Translations under genes and position numbers: made by a program
Part shown: positions 13,101 through 22,220 of the stretch, one piece after another
How the letters are laid out: each line of letters starts with the position of its first letter
Numbering within the stretch: the stretch's first letter is position 1
Notes under the pieces: generated by a model
Databases searched by the model: none
The model's input: only the letters and a program-made list of their open reading frames with translations
Told to the model about the DNA's origin: nothing
Origin: Saxidomus purpurata
Taxonomy: Eukaryota; Mollusca; Bivalvia; Venerida; Veneridae
Assembly: GCA_022818135.1 (NCBI GenBank)
Contig: JAFMSR010000002.1
Coordinates: forward strand, 23,273,677 to 23,337,676
Length of the DNA: 64,000 nucleotides
Direction of reading: 5' to 3'

Positions 13101-16100
13101 CAAGAAATTAGGGGCATTTGTAGCAAATTTGAAGATACAAGTTAACAAAATGAAATATGAGCTAGAAGAGATGAGACAGAAAATGCTGCTACTAGAAAAG
13201 CAAGAGAGGAAGTATAATCTTCTCTTTTATGGTTTCCCAGAAGAGGCAAATGAAGACCTTCCTGAGAAAATGAAAACCTTCACAGATACATTACAACTGG
13301 AAAAAGACAGAGTGAGCAAAATGCTTTTCAGTGCATGTCATAGATTTCCCACTGAATCTGTTGGTGCTAAACCAATTATAGTCAGATTTATGTCTTATGA
13401 TGACAGAGATCTGGTTTATTCCAAATTTCTAATGCCAATACTGAGAGATCAGATAAAAAGAATATTAACAGACCTACCAACAGAACTTAAAAAGATCAGA
13501 TCAAACTTGGCCAGAGCTGCCTACCACATTAGACAAGAAGAACATTTAAAAACAAGAATACAAGAAAAAGGAATATCTGTATACCTAGAAGTTAGGAAGT
13601 CATCAGAAGACCAGTGGGAGAAAAGAGAAATATAACTATATCAAACATTACTGTCGAGTGCATGTACAAGTGATTCTGAACAGGCTTCTCTCAGAAACCT
13701 TTCTGAACTAGTTAGAGATGGAATTTGTATAAAGCATACCTAAAGTGTATAACCTGCCACTAAATAAAGGGCAACACCATGTACACATCAATAAGTTAAA
13801 ATAAAAGGAATGTATATAGTACATGTGTGGTTTAGAATTAAATACATAATTAAATTAAATCTAAATGAAAACATTGATCTGTATAGTAAATATATGTCAA
13901 TACTACACACCATAACAAATCTGCTGCATATATTGGTGTTTGTACTGCACACAAATTCAAATGCACTGCATATAAAGAGAGTACTACCACATATAAGAAG
14001 AGTTGTACTACATATAACAAAGAAAGTACAGCATATAAAGTAACTTGTACCACACATAATGAACTATCTACCACATATAATTAAATATCTACTGCATATA
14101 ATAAAAGATCTACTGCATATAATGAAATATGTACCGCATATAAGCAAACAAGTCATGATAAGACGGTCATGGCGTTCCATAGTATTTTCTAATAGTTTTT
14201 ACTTACGCACAAGTTTTGCTTCAGAAATTAATGTAGTTCATAGTCCTATGAAATGCAATAAAGTTCAATCTACATGTATTTCTAACATTTTCCCTTATAT
14301 TTGTGTTTTTTAATGCAGATTTTTAACAAGGTGTCACGTGACACCTTGTTTAAGTAGGCAATTTTGAAAACGACTCGGCGAAGGTGCTTATACGTTTGAC
14401 GCTGGCCGGAACATATGCGGAGTAAGCCGGGCTACGCCGGTATAACCACACCTCATTGCTTAAAAGTCGCCGAATTCATTCTGGCTTTAAGAAACGAATA
14501 GAACGTCGTACACCGGCGTGCGTCAAACGTATAGCCCCAAAAACCCTGACAGTTTGAACAGCTTTAGGTTTCTCCTTCCGCCTGCAAAGGAGATCGACTT
14601 TAGCTGAAACGCGCGTGGATCGTGTTTGTGATCTCGGCCTAGAAATTAATTAAAAACCGTTTCCGTTGCCAATTATACGTGTTAATGCTTTAAATCGTTG
14701 TAACACAAATGTAGGCAAAATTCACACTGTATCGGCAAAACGCACTGGCTCCAATTTAACGATAATGCTCCAACTAACGTAACGAACCGGCTCCAATAAA
14801 AAATGGCTGATTTAGTAAACAAAACCCAAGTCAGTATAACAGATTCGTGTATTTTATATGGTAAATCGCAACTTCTGAAGAAACGAATACTCTTACAGAA
14901 TGCTCACTCCTTTCCTGCATGGCCGTAGCTCGTCGTATTTTTAAATGGGTAAGTTTTGCCTATAAAAATAGCAGATCGGTAAAGTGTTGGTACATGCTTA
15001 CGACATTTGACCCAAAGTTACATGCCAGTGCAAATCTTTTATGCTAAACACCTTAACTTCGATAATTTTGAGCAAAATCCATGGTTTCCATACCGTTTTT
15101 TCAAAATTTCAAATCTCCAAGGGTCCCTGTCAAAATGAAACTTGCATTCCCGGCTAATTCTAGACAGACATGCTTTCGTACTTGGCAGCCATTACGTCAC
15201 TAATGCAAGGTAAATGTCACTGGTTTCACTTTCATCAAATCACTAAATCTCAATACTTGACAATGAAAATGCATATATAGCATGTATTAATATTATCAAC
15301 CAAGACCATGCACTTGGATCTGCATTTTACCTCTAATTTGTAAATTTAACCCTGGCCAATTCGTCACTAACAGCCTGAAACTGTATACTGCCTCCTGACT
15401 TGGGTTTTGTTTACTTAATCAGCCATTTTTTATTGGAGCCGGTTCGTTACGTTAGTTGGAGCATTATCGTTAAATTGGAGCCAGTGCGTTTTGCCGACAC
15501 AGTGCGAAACTGACCCTACAGTAAGTACGTTCGTTGGAATGGGTGTCAGAAAGGCCCACTTTTAGAAAGGACCAGTACCAAAAAGGCCCAAAACCAGAAA
15601 GGTCCATACCAGAAAGGCCCACCCAGCAGGACCAGTTTTATGTTCTATGTTAATCTATGTAGACCTACCTTAGAGAAGTAAAAGATTAGAAAAACATATG
15701 TACACTTCTGCTCACACATTTATTATATAGAACCAAAAGTAAACGGGGGAAAATAGTAGCGCAATAACAAACATTACAGTAGGGTGCATAAAATATACAT
15801 CAATAGTGAAATTTATGATAATAACACTTATTATTTACAAATTTCATTTATAGAAATAAAAACAGACTTATGAATGATTATAAAAGTGAAGCTGTTTTGC
15901 TTTTATATTGTTATATGTTGACACATTAGGTTCCATTATCTCCCTTTATTGTGAAACTCTTGTGTAGAAATTTATCTGATGCAATTTCAATAGGATTGAT
16001 TTCTTGATAAATCCCTGGGTGTATTTATGCTATTGAGTCATATAAAATGAACAATAAAGTGGTATCTGCAATAAATATCAGAAAACTGTGATTCAGCATG

Positions 16101-19100
16101 GTAGTGATTTATCCCGGGAAAGTACGTAAGTTAGACACAACCAGAGTACGAACCTAGGGGTTGTAGCCACTCCGATAAGTGACCTTGTCCCAAGAATTCG
16201 AGTAAATATCTGGTAACTCCCAGTATAGCTTTCGCTGCACTTGCATTATTCCGAGCTGAACTCCAGGGTTATAGATTTTATACCCACGGGGTCGACTTGG
16301 GACGGACCTATTCTCCCATATAAGGGATCACGAACCAGAACGGCTACAAAAGTAACAAAATGTTTACATATTGATAAAAAATTCATTAGTAATTATAAGT
16401 GCTAATTGGTTACTTTGATGCCAACCCGATTATTATAAAGGTATTTATCAAATTTATTCATTAAGTAATTACCAGTGCCAATTGGTTACTTTGATGCAGT
16501 CCCTTTTTACGATAAAGGTATTTACATGTATCAAATGTGTTCAATAAATAGTAATCAAGACATTAAAACAAAAGTTTCAAACTTAAAAAACCCATAATTT
16601 ATGATTAAAATGCAAGTCCAACAGTGGGCCTTCCTGGTACTGTTTATGGGCCTTTCAGGTACCTTTGATAAATGGGCCTTTCTGGACTGGGCCTTTTAGG
16701 ACTGGTCCTTTCTGGAAGTGGGCCTTTCTGGATCCCTACCCTTCGTTGGAGCAGGCGGCAGTTTTGGAACCGTCCTTGCCTATTCTAACAGTTCGTAGTA
16801 TTATTCTGAGAATACACAGGTGAGATTCCAATAGGTGTGGAACACTTTAATTAGATAGGATTGTACACTGATAAATCCTAGGTTGTAGTTGTGCTATTGT
16901 TTCATATTAAATGAACATTAGGTATCTGCAATAAATATCAGAAAACTGTGATTCAGCTGGGTAGTTATTAATCCCAGACATATACGAAAGTTAAAAACAC
17001 CCCGAGTACCAACCTAGGGGTTGCAGCCACCCTGATAAGTGACCTTGTTCCAAGAATTCGAGGAAATACCCATGTAACTCCTAGCGCAGCATTGGCTTCA
17101 CTTGCATTATTCCGGTTATAGATTAATACCCACGGGGTCGACTTGGGACGGAGCTATTCTCACCAAAACGGCTACAACATAAACAAGTTATCAAAATGCA
17201 GCTTATCTTTAGATCGGCGTTCACGTGATCAAAACGATCGTATTTCATTCGTAACGCTTCCATTCGTAAAATTTGAATGGTGCAAACCGATGAACAATGG
17301 TAAGAGAACACTAAATATTTTGTGTAGCCTACTTAAGTTCAAAGTATTATAGGCTCCAATATTAATCCTGGGTTTAAAATTTAGCTTTTCAAAGGATTTC
17401 TTAAAGTAAATTAAAATGTAAGGCTAATAGACTACTTACAAGGGTTGCTATCTCCCCTTACCAACACAAAATGTGATGAAATAAAACTGTGGGGCGCGGA
17501 CTGCCGATGGTGGTGCGGTTGTGAAAAATCAACAAAAATATTACTTTGAATTCTGTAAATTTTCTTCTAGTTTTTTAAGTGAAATATTTTCAAAAATTCT
17601 CTGAATTTTAAGGTTAAGTTATAATATGTGTACGCTTTCTTTAATGATTTCTGATAGGATATTGTTGTTGTAGGAGTTAAACGTCCACTTAAAAAGTACA
17701 TGTATTTGGTATGTTTAACGGATATTGTCCATCGATGCTAAAATCTTGCATGAAGTCTCGCAGTCTGCGACAAAAAGGTTGGACTTGTATAGAAAAATAC
17801 GAGAGTTGCAATTCCATGTGTATATAGGTCAGTCGCTTCACTATATGTTTATACTAGAATTTCAAAAGCATTTGGTAGCGTATTATTTCAAATCTACAGA
17901 TATAATTGACTGGAATGTATACTGGAACTTTTTTATATGACTATATGCTATAAAATATGTTGTTGTATACAGTTTGAAGAACATTATTTTTCTTACAAAA
18001 ATCTGAGAGCAAGCAGCTTAAAGTTCTGGGTAATCACTAGACCACTCATGCGATCTGGTCGGACATCATTATGAAAATAATAACCTGTATTATATGTTTT
18101 ATGATGTTAGCATATGTCCCTTACGGAAACATAATGTACCACCACTTAAATTTTAGGTTTCATGAAAAGTTCGTGAAATAACAGACGAGTAGGTGGTGTC
18201 AGGTATTCCTGAATGATGTCTCTCAAACAAAGCTGGTTATATACAATTTAAAAGCACTGTATTTTACTTCATCAAAAAGTCTCTAGCAAAACTATGTTTT
18301 TGAAAAAAATATAAAACAACAGCAACATGATGTGTTATCAATGAACTGCAGGTCTGTGATTGAAATAAACGGATAGATATCAAAATCTACTGTTAGCGAA
18401 GTATCACTCATTGTCTTTATGAAAAATCCCCTTGTGCCGAATTTTGCAGAGGACACCTTGTTGTCAGCACTTTCAGTGCTTTGATTATTTTAGGTTTTTA
18501 TAATTTAGTTATGTAGCGATAGACATTAGCTGAATATGGTTTGCCAAAATCTTCAAGGTTGATATCTTATTTTGTCTAGAATTCATGCAAACCCATACAT
18601 TTTTGAAAAGGTTTTATCAATATCTATACGAATTAAAAGAAACAAATGCTGGCGCTCATTTCGACTGAAACAATTAGCTAGAGGTCATGAAATGTAAACA
18701 TTTTCTGACCTATAAGCAAAGTTGAACAGTTCTGACAGCTACGGGTACCACCTGAGTGCATTTTATGCACAGCTTTTATTATACCCGTTTTTAAAGACAA
18801 TTGAACAGGAATGTGAGATATGTGGTCACAGGGGTCTAGACAGACGATATAGGGGTCTTAGTCGATGATAGACTAGCTTCTGTTTTTCTACTACTGTATA
18901 GCTACTATTTCAGAAGGTAAAAGTTGATAAATGATGGTGTACATGGTTTAAAGAATTCAGAACTTGTTATTTTCATAAAAAGATAAAAGTGAAGAAAATT
19001 GTTAATTTTACGTGTGCTTTTCAATAGCATCTACGTATTGTGGTTAACAGTACATTATGTCATACCATAAGGGTATGCATTTTCTCTTTCAAACTGAGTA

Positions 19101-20543
19101 AAGTGTTGAGTTATGTAAAGTTTGTTATGTAAATAATTTGCTCAAGTAAGTTACTTTTGCTAGTCTGAGAAAATTGTAAATATCTCTCTGCCATAAACAG
19201 ATCATTTTAGTCAAAGAAACAAACTTTACTTCATTAAAAGAAATAGAGAGAAAAAATAAGCCTCTTTAACAGTTAACTTGTTTGGTCAGAATAAAAACAT
19301 TTAAGAAAATCTGCATTTTATCTTACATGTTTCTTAAATTGATAAAACTTTTCAACTTTCACATAATTCTCTGAAGTGAGAATCAGTTTTCTGAAAATAA
19401 AATGTGCTCAAGGTATCAAACATTGTTAAGATATACCTAAGATGGCGGAAACGCTCTTGGCTTTGTGGTTCTGAGGATGATTTTTAAAGGTTTTCCTCTA
19501 TAAGCCTATGTAAAACAAGTGACCTCGTGCTTGGCCAATATTGACCAAAAGAGAAATATTTGAACACGCTTGCTAGTGGTCCATTAGACAATGATACATA
19601 CTAAATAACTTAGCTCTATGCTAAGGGGTGGGACTATGTATGACGATTGGACATCATATTCTTTGCCAGTACTAAGGAATTCTACTTCTAAAGGAAAACC
19701 ATCAGTGAACATGGAGGCGACTTTGAAATAACTCAAATGCAATGACAACGTACAAGCAATGAACGACGTGGCAAAGGATCTTCAGAAGTAATCAATAGCA
19801 ACGCACTACAAACAATATTTGTGATTTTACCAAACATTATCAAAGACTGAATATTGAACAAGCGTCAAACAAGGTCAGAATTTAAATGTCGCATGTACCT
19901 CGATGATCAGGCCATAATCAGGCGCAGTTGCACAAATGGCTACGAGTCGAATTCCACTGTTAAAGTACAAATTAACTATTCGACAGAGAACTGTTTTTCC
20001 CACGAATGATGAAAGAATAGAACATACAGAATCCCCGGGCGATTCATGAACACACGGACATTGACGAAACTAACTAAACGCACAAACAAAAATTATATAA
20101 AGAGAGTCTTATTTAGAAACTGTAATGAGTGTGATATTTCAATTTTGAAATGACTGACCTTTTTGAGGTTGTTCATCTGTCTTTTCAGATTGTTTTGTAG
20201 AAAAATATACTGCAATGACAACTGCGGCAACGAGCAAAGCACAGACCACAACTGCTGTTACAGTTTTCTGTCTGGTGTCCGTTTTCCCTTGAAAATGTAG
20301 GCTGCTTGGATCCCGCGTGCTTACATAATCAAAGGCATCCTGACTTTTCTTCGGATCAAACCCGTCCATCGGTGAGTTTCCACTGTTTGATGTTTGGAAA
20401 TTTAAATTATCGTACACGTATTCATTTTTATTGTCCTGCATATTTGTCCGTGAACTAACTAGATCTGTATAGTTGCTTTCATTCCTTGTGTTTTTGAAGA
20501 ATGCTTTGAAATTTAACAACCGAACTCGCGGTTGTTCCGCCAT
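1015..20543 (-). CDS. Gene model: type II membrane protein with Ser/Thr-rich stalk and TSP1 repeats (3' end outside window)
   Basis: Five minus-strand exons form one phase-consistent chain: 20159-20543 (start codon, cytoplasmic tail, membrane anchor), 11788-11928 and 9800-9940 (Ser/Thr-rich stalk, two identical copies), 2088-2246 and 1015-1179 (one thrombospondin type-1 domain each). The first exon ends in phase 1 and all others are symmetric phase 1-1, so each can be spliced in, skipped or duplicated without breaking frame. The chain ends at a good donor (1014-1013), so the gene continues beyond position 1. Inferred topology: N-terminus inside, mucin-like stalk and adhesive TSP1 repeats outside. 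TSP1 domains commonly bind glycans and matrix proteins. No orthologue is recognised. The introns are full of repeats. That the exons belong to one transcript is inferred from strand, order, phase and domain logic; it could be two neighbouring genes. Confidence 0.6.
1518..1988. mobile_element. Inverted-repeat element with four 92-bp core repeats
   Basis: Four tandem units start at 1601, 1693, 1785 and 1877, exactly 92 bp apart. The array is flanked by imperfect inverted repeats: AATTTTGACA...AATAATAAATGTGTCCCTG on the left and its reverse complement on the right. It sits in the intron between the two TSP1 exons. Tandem cores between inverted ends recall the pearl-type elements of bivalves; the class is not certain. 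Confidence 0.55.
2088..2246 (-). CDS. Thrombospondin type-1 domain exon
   Basis: A 159-bp exon, acceptor ATACAG, donor CCCAG|GTAATA, phase 1-1. It encodes a full TSP1 repeat: a WxxW tryptophan ladder (SEWGSWSPCS, a likely C-mannosylation site), a CSVTCG core, an RRYRTC strand and six cysteines ending IACP. A single TSP1 domain on a symmetric phase-1 exon is the usual arrangement in animal multi-TSP1 proteins. Confidence 0.85.
2600..2960. repeat. Dispersed ~160-bp repeat units, cluster 1
   Basis: Two to three diverged units share TTGCAGGCAACCTTCTGAGC and TGTGAAAATCCATT. The same family recurs at 9090-9720 and 11558-11710, all within introns of the TSP1 gene. Confidence 0.55.
3868..4846 (+). 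repeat. Interspersed repeat with internal ~125-bp subrepeats and short inverted ends
   Basis: The ends are AGCTCGACTTTTCTATG and AAAAAAGTCGAGC...GACAGCTCTTG, which are partly complementary. The inside repeats TTGGTTAAGTTTTTCGTACC and ATACTTGTTTACCATCA several times. The start GGGAGCTATCCTACTCGCCC is typical of a family common in bivalves. Confidence 0.5.
4861..5180 (+). mobile_element. tRNA-derived SINE with 12-bp target duplication
   Basis: A tRNA-Ser/Leu-like head (box A GGTGGTCGAGTGGTTAACAC, box B GGTTCGAAGCC) is followed by a tRNA-unrelated body. It is flanked by the direct repeat CAAATTCATATA at 4849-4860 and 5181-5192. The body recurs inverted at about 52490-52620. Confidence 0.8.
5241..8650. 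mobile_element. 3.4-kb element with ~110-bp inverted ends and internal 355-bp satellite
   Basis: The left end (5290-5375, ACCGGTCTATAAAATCTAAC and onward) is the near-perfect reverse complement of 8520-8625. A weaker match outside it (TAGTGTAGCAAA / TTTGCTACACTA) extends the ends to 5241 and 8650. Inside, about 4.7 diverged units of roughly 355 bp occupy about 6700-8510. No transposase reading frame is seen, so it is non-autonomous. Confidence 0.6.
8686..9041. mobile_element. MITE-like element with ~90-bp inverted repeats
   Basis: Arms at 8686-8785 and about 8945-9041 are complementary (CTAAATACTAGATAGTCTAA at the left tip; AAATAAGGGGAAGTAACTCA at the inner end). The central loop is AT-rich. 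No coding content. Confidence 0.6.
9090..9720. repeat. Dispersed ~160-bp repeat units, cluster 2
   Basis: About four diverged units of the family seen at 2600-2960 run up to the donor side of the stalk exon at 9800. The last unit, with the exon, is duplicated at 11558-11930. Confidence 0.55.
9800..9940 (-). CDS. Ser/Thr-rich stalk exon, copy 2
   Basis: A 141-bp phase 1-1 exon between acceptor GATTTCAG and donor GAAG|GTCAGA. It encodes the same Thr-rich peptide as 11788-11928 (repeated TTxT and STT clusters, no cysteine). If both copies are spliced in, the stalk gains 47 residues in frame. The flanking intron sequence at about 9565-9800 is also shared with the other copy. Confidence 0.6.
10205..10860 (+). 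pseudogene. LINE reverse transcriptase, C-terminal fragment
   Basis: Broken frames read KQIGVLIDN, KLNSKIALLKHI, YLSDEMKNIFYNAY and KIQKKAARIILN, the thumb and C-terminal region of CR1/jockey-type reverse transcriptases. It is interrupted by stops and frameshifts, inside the TSP1 gene intron and on the opposite strand. Confidence 0.65.
10862..10975. repeat. Short inverted repeat (hairpin)
   Basis: Arms are GGTTCAGATCGAAATATCCG / CGGATATTTCCATCTAAACC, with the GTCACC/GGTGAC continuation and a loop of about 35 bases. Confidence 0.55.
11262..11557 (+). pseudogene. LINE ORF1 N-terminal fragment, interrupted by duplicated block
   Basis: It matches the start of the ORF1-like frame at 12960 (charged EDKQKQKSEKDKDKEKE, then a coiled-coil stretch) and keeps coil sequence that the other copy lacks. 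The match ends abruptly at about 11557, where the duplicated stalk-exon block begins. Confidence 0.6.
11558..12490. repeat. Duplicated block carrying stalk exon (second copy of 9565-10050)
   Basis: 11558-11930 matches 9570-9942 nearly base for base (repeat unit, exon and acceptor). About 12430-12490 matches about 9990-10050 (TTGAATTTGATTGAAATAAA and onward). Sequence at 11935-12430, a degenerate interspersed repeat, is present only in this copy. Confidence 0.65.
11788..11928 (-). CDS. Ser/Thr-rich stalk exon, copy 1
   Basis: A 141-bp exon between acceptor TTCAG and donor GAAG|GTCAGA, phase 1-1. About half of its 46 full codons are Thr or Ser (roughly 19 Thr and 5 Ser), typical of an O-glycosylated mucin-like stalk. 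The encoded peptide is identical to that of the exon at 9800-9940. It lies in a duplicated block whose left edge interrupts a LINE ORF1 remnant near 11557. Which copy is used, or whether both are, cannot be told from sequence. Confidence 0.6.
12530..12600 (+). repeat. Two tandem 36-bp units
   Basis: The motif CGAATGTTGCCCCGCCAA followed by GTATTTT occurs twice, about 36 bases apart. Confidence 0.5.
12960..13635 (+). pseudogene. LINE ORF1-like protein, frameshifted
   Basis: An ATG at 12960 opens a Lys/Glu-rich N-terminus, which stops at about 13143. A shifted frame then continues to 13635 with a coiled coil (MKYELEEMRQKMLLLEKQ), an RRM-like segment (NLLFYGFPEE, FSACHRFP, IIVRFMSYDDRDLV) and a basic C-terminal domain. 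This layout matches L1-type ORF1 RNA-binding proteins. Comparison with the copy at 11262 shows that coil sequence around 13138 was lost, which caused the frameshift. The reverse transcriptase that should follow is absent. Confidence 0.6.
13901..14152. repeat. 21-bp minisatellite, 12 units without indels
   Basis: Twelve consecutive 21-base units, each roughly TACYRCATATAA plus 9 variable bases. A weak thirteenth unit lies upstream (13880-13900). Because 21 is a multiple of three, several frames stay open on both strands, which explains spurious ORFs here. Confidence 0.8.
14325..14350. repeat. Perfect 26-bp palindrome with central E-box
   Basis: AACAAGGTGTCAC is followed immediately by its reverse complement; the centre is CACGTG. 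Confidence 0.8.
14723..15506. mobile_element. Foldback element, short derivative (copy 1)
   Basis: The ends CACACTGTATCGGCAAAACG and its complement CGTTTTGCCGACACAGTGCG carry inverted arms of at least 105 bp (14723-14832 and 15400-15506). The inside contains parts of the right arm of the full copies, so this is a deletion derivative. Flanks AAATT/AAACT are a possible 5-bp target duplication. Confidence 0.75.
15539..16741. mobile_element. Mutator-like (MULE) non-autonomous element with 9-bp target duplication
   Basis: TTCGTTGGA flanks the element at 15530-15538 and 16742-16750. Both ends are inverted and built from repeated AGAAAGGCCCA / TGGGCCTTTCT motifs with GGGT-type tips. A 9-bp duplication is characteristic of Mutator-like transposons (established). 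No transposase frame is present. The interior (about 15990-16360) resembles the flank at 16855-17196. Confidence 0.75.
16855..17196 (+). repeat. Direct repeat of the interior of the MULE-like element
   Basis: Shares ATCTGCAATAAATATCAGAA, ACCAACCTAGGGGTTG and CACGGGGTCGACTTGGGACG with about 15990-16360, with scattered substitutions and indels. Confidence 0.7.
17200..18880. other. No gene recognised; AT-rich intron sequence
   Basis: Nothing coding is supported. About 17830-18000 resembles 43670-43860 (TACTAGAATTTCAAAAGC, TTTTTATATGACT), so part of it is a dispersed repeat. It lies upstream of the TSP1 gene's second exon, within its intron. Confidence 0.5.
18890..19440. repeat. Dispersed repeat shared with 50675-51195
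   Basis: Both copies contain AAGTTACTTTTGC, GTCTGAGAAAATTGTA, TTTGGTCAGAATAAAAACAT and GAAAATCTGCATTTTA in the same order and orientation. Confidence 0.6.
19441..20158. other. Intron sequence; part of a degenerate interspersed repeat
   Basis: About 19480-19640 belongs to the family with TCTATAAGCCTATGTAAAAC and a GTCCATTAGACAATG-like block also seen at 12000-12330 and 27110-27870. Nothing else is recognised before the first exon's donor. Confidence 0.4.
20159..20543 (-). CDS. First coding exon: cytoplasmic tail and membrane anchor of the TSP1 protein
   Basis: The exon starts at an ATG in good context (AAAATGGCG) and encodes 128 residues plus one base. Residues 1-93 are polar, with tyrosine-containing motifs (YVYDNL near residue 42, FDYVS near 71) that could be signalling or endocytic motifs. 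Residues about 94-114 form a Val/Ala-rich transmembrane helix. There is no N-terminal signal peptide, and basic residues (TRQK) precede the helix, which suggests type II topology. The donor is AAAAG|GTCAGT, phase 1, matching the phase-1 stalk and TSP1 exons downstream on this strand. The protein itself is not recognised. Confidence 0.75.
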
Positions 20544-22220
20544 TTTATTGCAACCGAATATGAAGGTAGGATTTAAAACTGCGCAATAAGAATTCGGTAA
20601 TAGTCTGTATTATACTGAATGCATGCATACCCGGGAAATGCACAGTTTATTTAAGCAAAATTACAATCTTCAAGGTCACAAAAGAAATGCATAATGAATT
20701 CAGGCGCGTAGCTACCTATACGCAGGATCCACATTATTTTTCAGAGATATACAATGTACAGTTTTAAATTTTAAATTTCATTGTATAAACACGTTACACC
20801 TAGACTGGATTAATATATTCGTCAATGATCTATATTAATTTCAACACTAGCTTGATGATTCTACTAATGTAAAGTATTCGGGTGCAGGCTATTTCGATAT
20901 AAAATGAGCGTGCCTTCTAGCTGCGCATGACAGCTTCCTGGCACAACGGAGCCTACATACTGAGAACCTGATGGCAGAAATCGAGCCGTATAGTCAGTCA
21001 TGAAATCCAGGTTGATTGGGATAGTAGCCCGTTGGAGGACAAGGTGGTCCCTTACCGATGATAAGATTTTCATCTTTCTTAAAGCTTTGAATCTCGCAGA
21101 GACCATTATCCAAATATTTACGTGTCCCTTGTTGTACTTCCTACAAGGCCCGTATCTACAGCGACGGCCGATAGATAATTTTGGTATCAACTATGACGTC
21201 TGTGTGCCTTTTCTGCTCTAGCTATGCTCCCCAACTATGGCGAGCTTGACCTTGACGTAGCTCAAATTCAGGTAGAAAGTTTCTGATACGGTCAAGTATG
21301 ACAATATCAAAATGTTAGGATAACTAACTATGATCCAACATGGATTCAACTCTGACGTAGGTCAAATTTCAGAAAGACAATGCACCAAAGTAAAGCATAG
21401 ATATATAAATGAGTCTAGCTCTTGGTACTGCTCTAAGTAAAATCTACTTCATAAACGCTGACAATGTCAACTTGTGACTGGGGGCTTAGCATGTAGTACT
21501 TAAATTCCCCAAAGCATATTTTGTCGGGGGCTTCGCCCCCTGAATCACCGATCAAACTCTTCACTCTGCCCTAGTTGACACTTGGATCCCTCGCCCATTT
21601 AATGAATCCACATCTGCCACACACTTCCTACGCGCCTGATGATTATATCATTTTGAAATCAACGAAGTTCGAGAATAGAAAAAAAAGAACAAAAACTACA
21701 ATGGAAATCTGCTTGCTCATGACAGGGGACAGAAGTTCTTTTGTGTGCATAGTCTGAACTTTGAGAATTATTTGAAATTCGAGCTCTTCCTCTTATTGCA
21801 TGTCTTCTCCGTTTCTTGTTTGTAGCCTGTCACTTACTGTGCATTTCACTAAATGCAAGATGTGCAAGTAAAGTCAACGATATTCTTGCCAGTAAAATGC
21901 TCTGGTAAACAAGGCTAGGATTTGTGATCCGCATCTTACTGTGTTACGATGGGAATTCACCTAAATGTTCGTAAACAATTTGATTGGCTATATCATCAGA
22001 CAATAGTATTGTTATATACCATCAAAAACAATCTTGAAAAATAAAATAATTTATTTTATATTTTTCGGTGGTTTATCGAAATTTAGTGTTTGCCCTACAT
22101 TTCTGTCCAATGAAAATATCTAAAAATTTAAAATGTTCCCTGTCTATTTGCCATAAACTTCTGACAGGTTTCTCTATGTATCACTCTATTTTGATAGAGC
22201 GGGACTCTGTAGACCTATTT
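20544..22220. other. Upstream region of the TSP1 gene; no other gene recognised
   Basis: The 5' flank of the membrane-protein gene should lie just above 20543. Short overlapping open frames on both strands at 20864-21221 show no motif, splice site or codon pattern that supports a gene. Confidence 0.4.

Noticed and set aside
13788..14074. Open frames on both strands
   Set aside because: A 21-bp repeat keeps several frames open by arithmetic. There is no start context, splice site or known motif; kept only as a repeat finding.
20864..21221. Overlapping open frames of 73 and 108 codons on opposite strands
   Set aside because: No motif, splice signal or similarity that I recognise; chance frames are likely.
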